NCBI GenBank assembly: GCA_001443375.1
Contig: LDXM01000001.1
Span: 121,922-185,921, forward strand
Direction: 5' to 3'
From: Chloroflexi bacterium CSP1-4
Lineage (GTDB): Bacteria; Chloroflexota; Limnocylindria; Limnocylindrales; CSP1-4
Length of the DNA: 64,000 nt
The translations under genes were made by a program, and so were the position numbers. The stretch's first letter is position 1, and the number at the start of each line of letters is the position of its first letter. The notes below the pieces were generated by a model. The model was not told where the DNA came from and did not search any database. It saw nothing but the letters and a program-made list of their open reading frames with translations. Shown here piece by piece: positions 63,943 to 64,000 of this stretch.

Positions 63943-64000
63943 CGGCGGATGGTAGCCGAGGTGCCGCCCGGAGGCGCCCGGGCGGCGCTGGCGTGGCCGC

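Noticed and set aside
63963-63986. GCCGCCCGG/CCGGGCGGC hairpin at window end
   Set aside because: Too close to the window edge to assign to a gene; in GC-rich DNA such 9-bp stems are common

Overview
High-GC bacterial chromosomal segment, most likely Chloroflexota-like (taxonomy inferred from gene content and style only). It is densely packed with housekeeping genes: 5'-truncated VanW protein, ssrA (tmRNA), smpB, S41 protease, ftsX/ftsE, prfB, secA, prs, gyrA, gyrB, parB, parA, mreD-PBP2-rodA, rplU-rpmA-rpmE, DUF1385, prfA-prmC, glyA, a MraY/WecA-type transferase, the F-type ATP synthase operon, murA, mreB and endonuclease IV. The main accessory-like block (about 6.2-18.6 kb) holds two paralogous FAD-oxidoreductase/GcvT fusions, two LicA-type choline/ethanolamine-kinase-like proteins, an APC permease, a metallophosphoesterase, an IMPase-family phosphatase, a nucleotidyltransferase-like protein and a GNAT. 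Observations beyond simple annotation: tmRNA absent from the ORF track; a canonical +1 programmed frameshift in prfB; a single-base frameshift in atpA; two parS-like sites beside a tightly overlapping parA-parB-gyrB-thioesterase-AlkD-gyrA gene string; a large imperfect inverted repeat plus perfect-SD mini-ORF plus hairpin in the smpB leader; a MurA Cys-to-Asp active-site replacement; an 8-Cys mini-protein overlapping the prfB start; an L21 with a long Ala/Lys-rich tail; and possible repeat/ncRNA candidates upstream of rplU and glyA. No CRISPR array, IS element, tRNA or rRNA gene was recognised. All homology calls are by eye, with no searches run.
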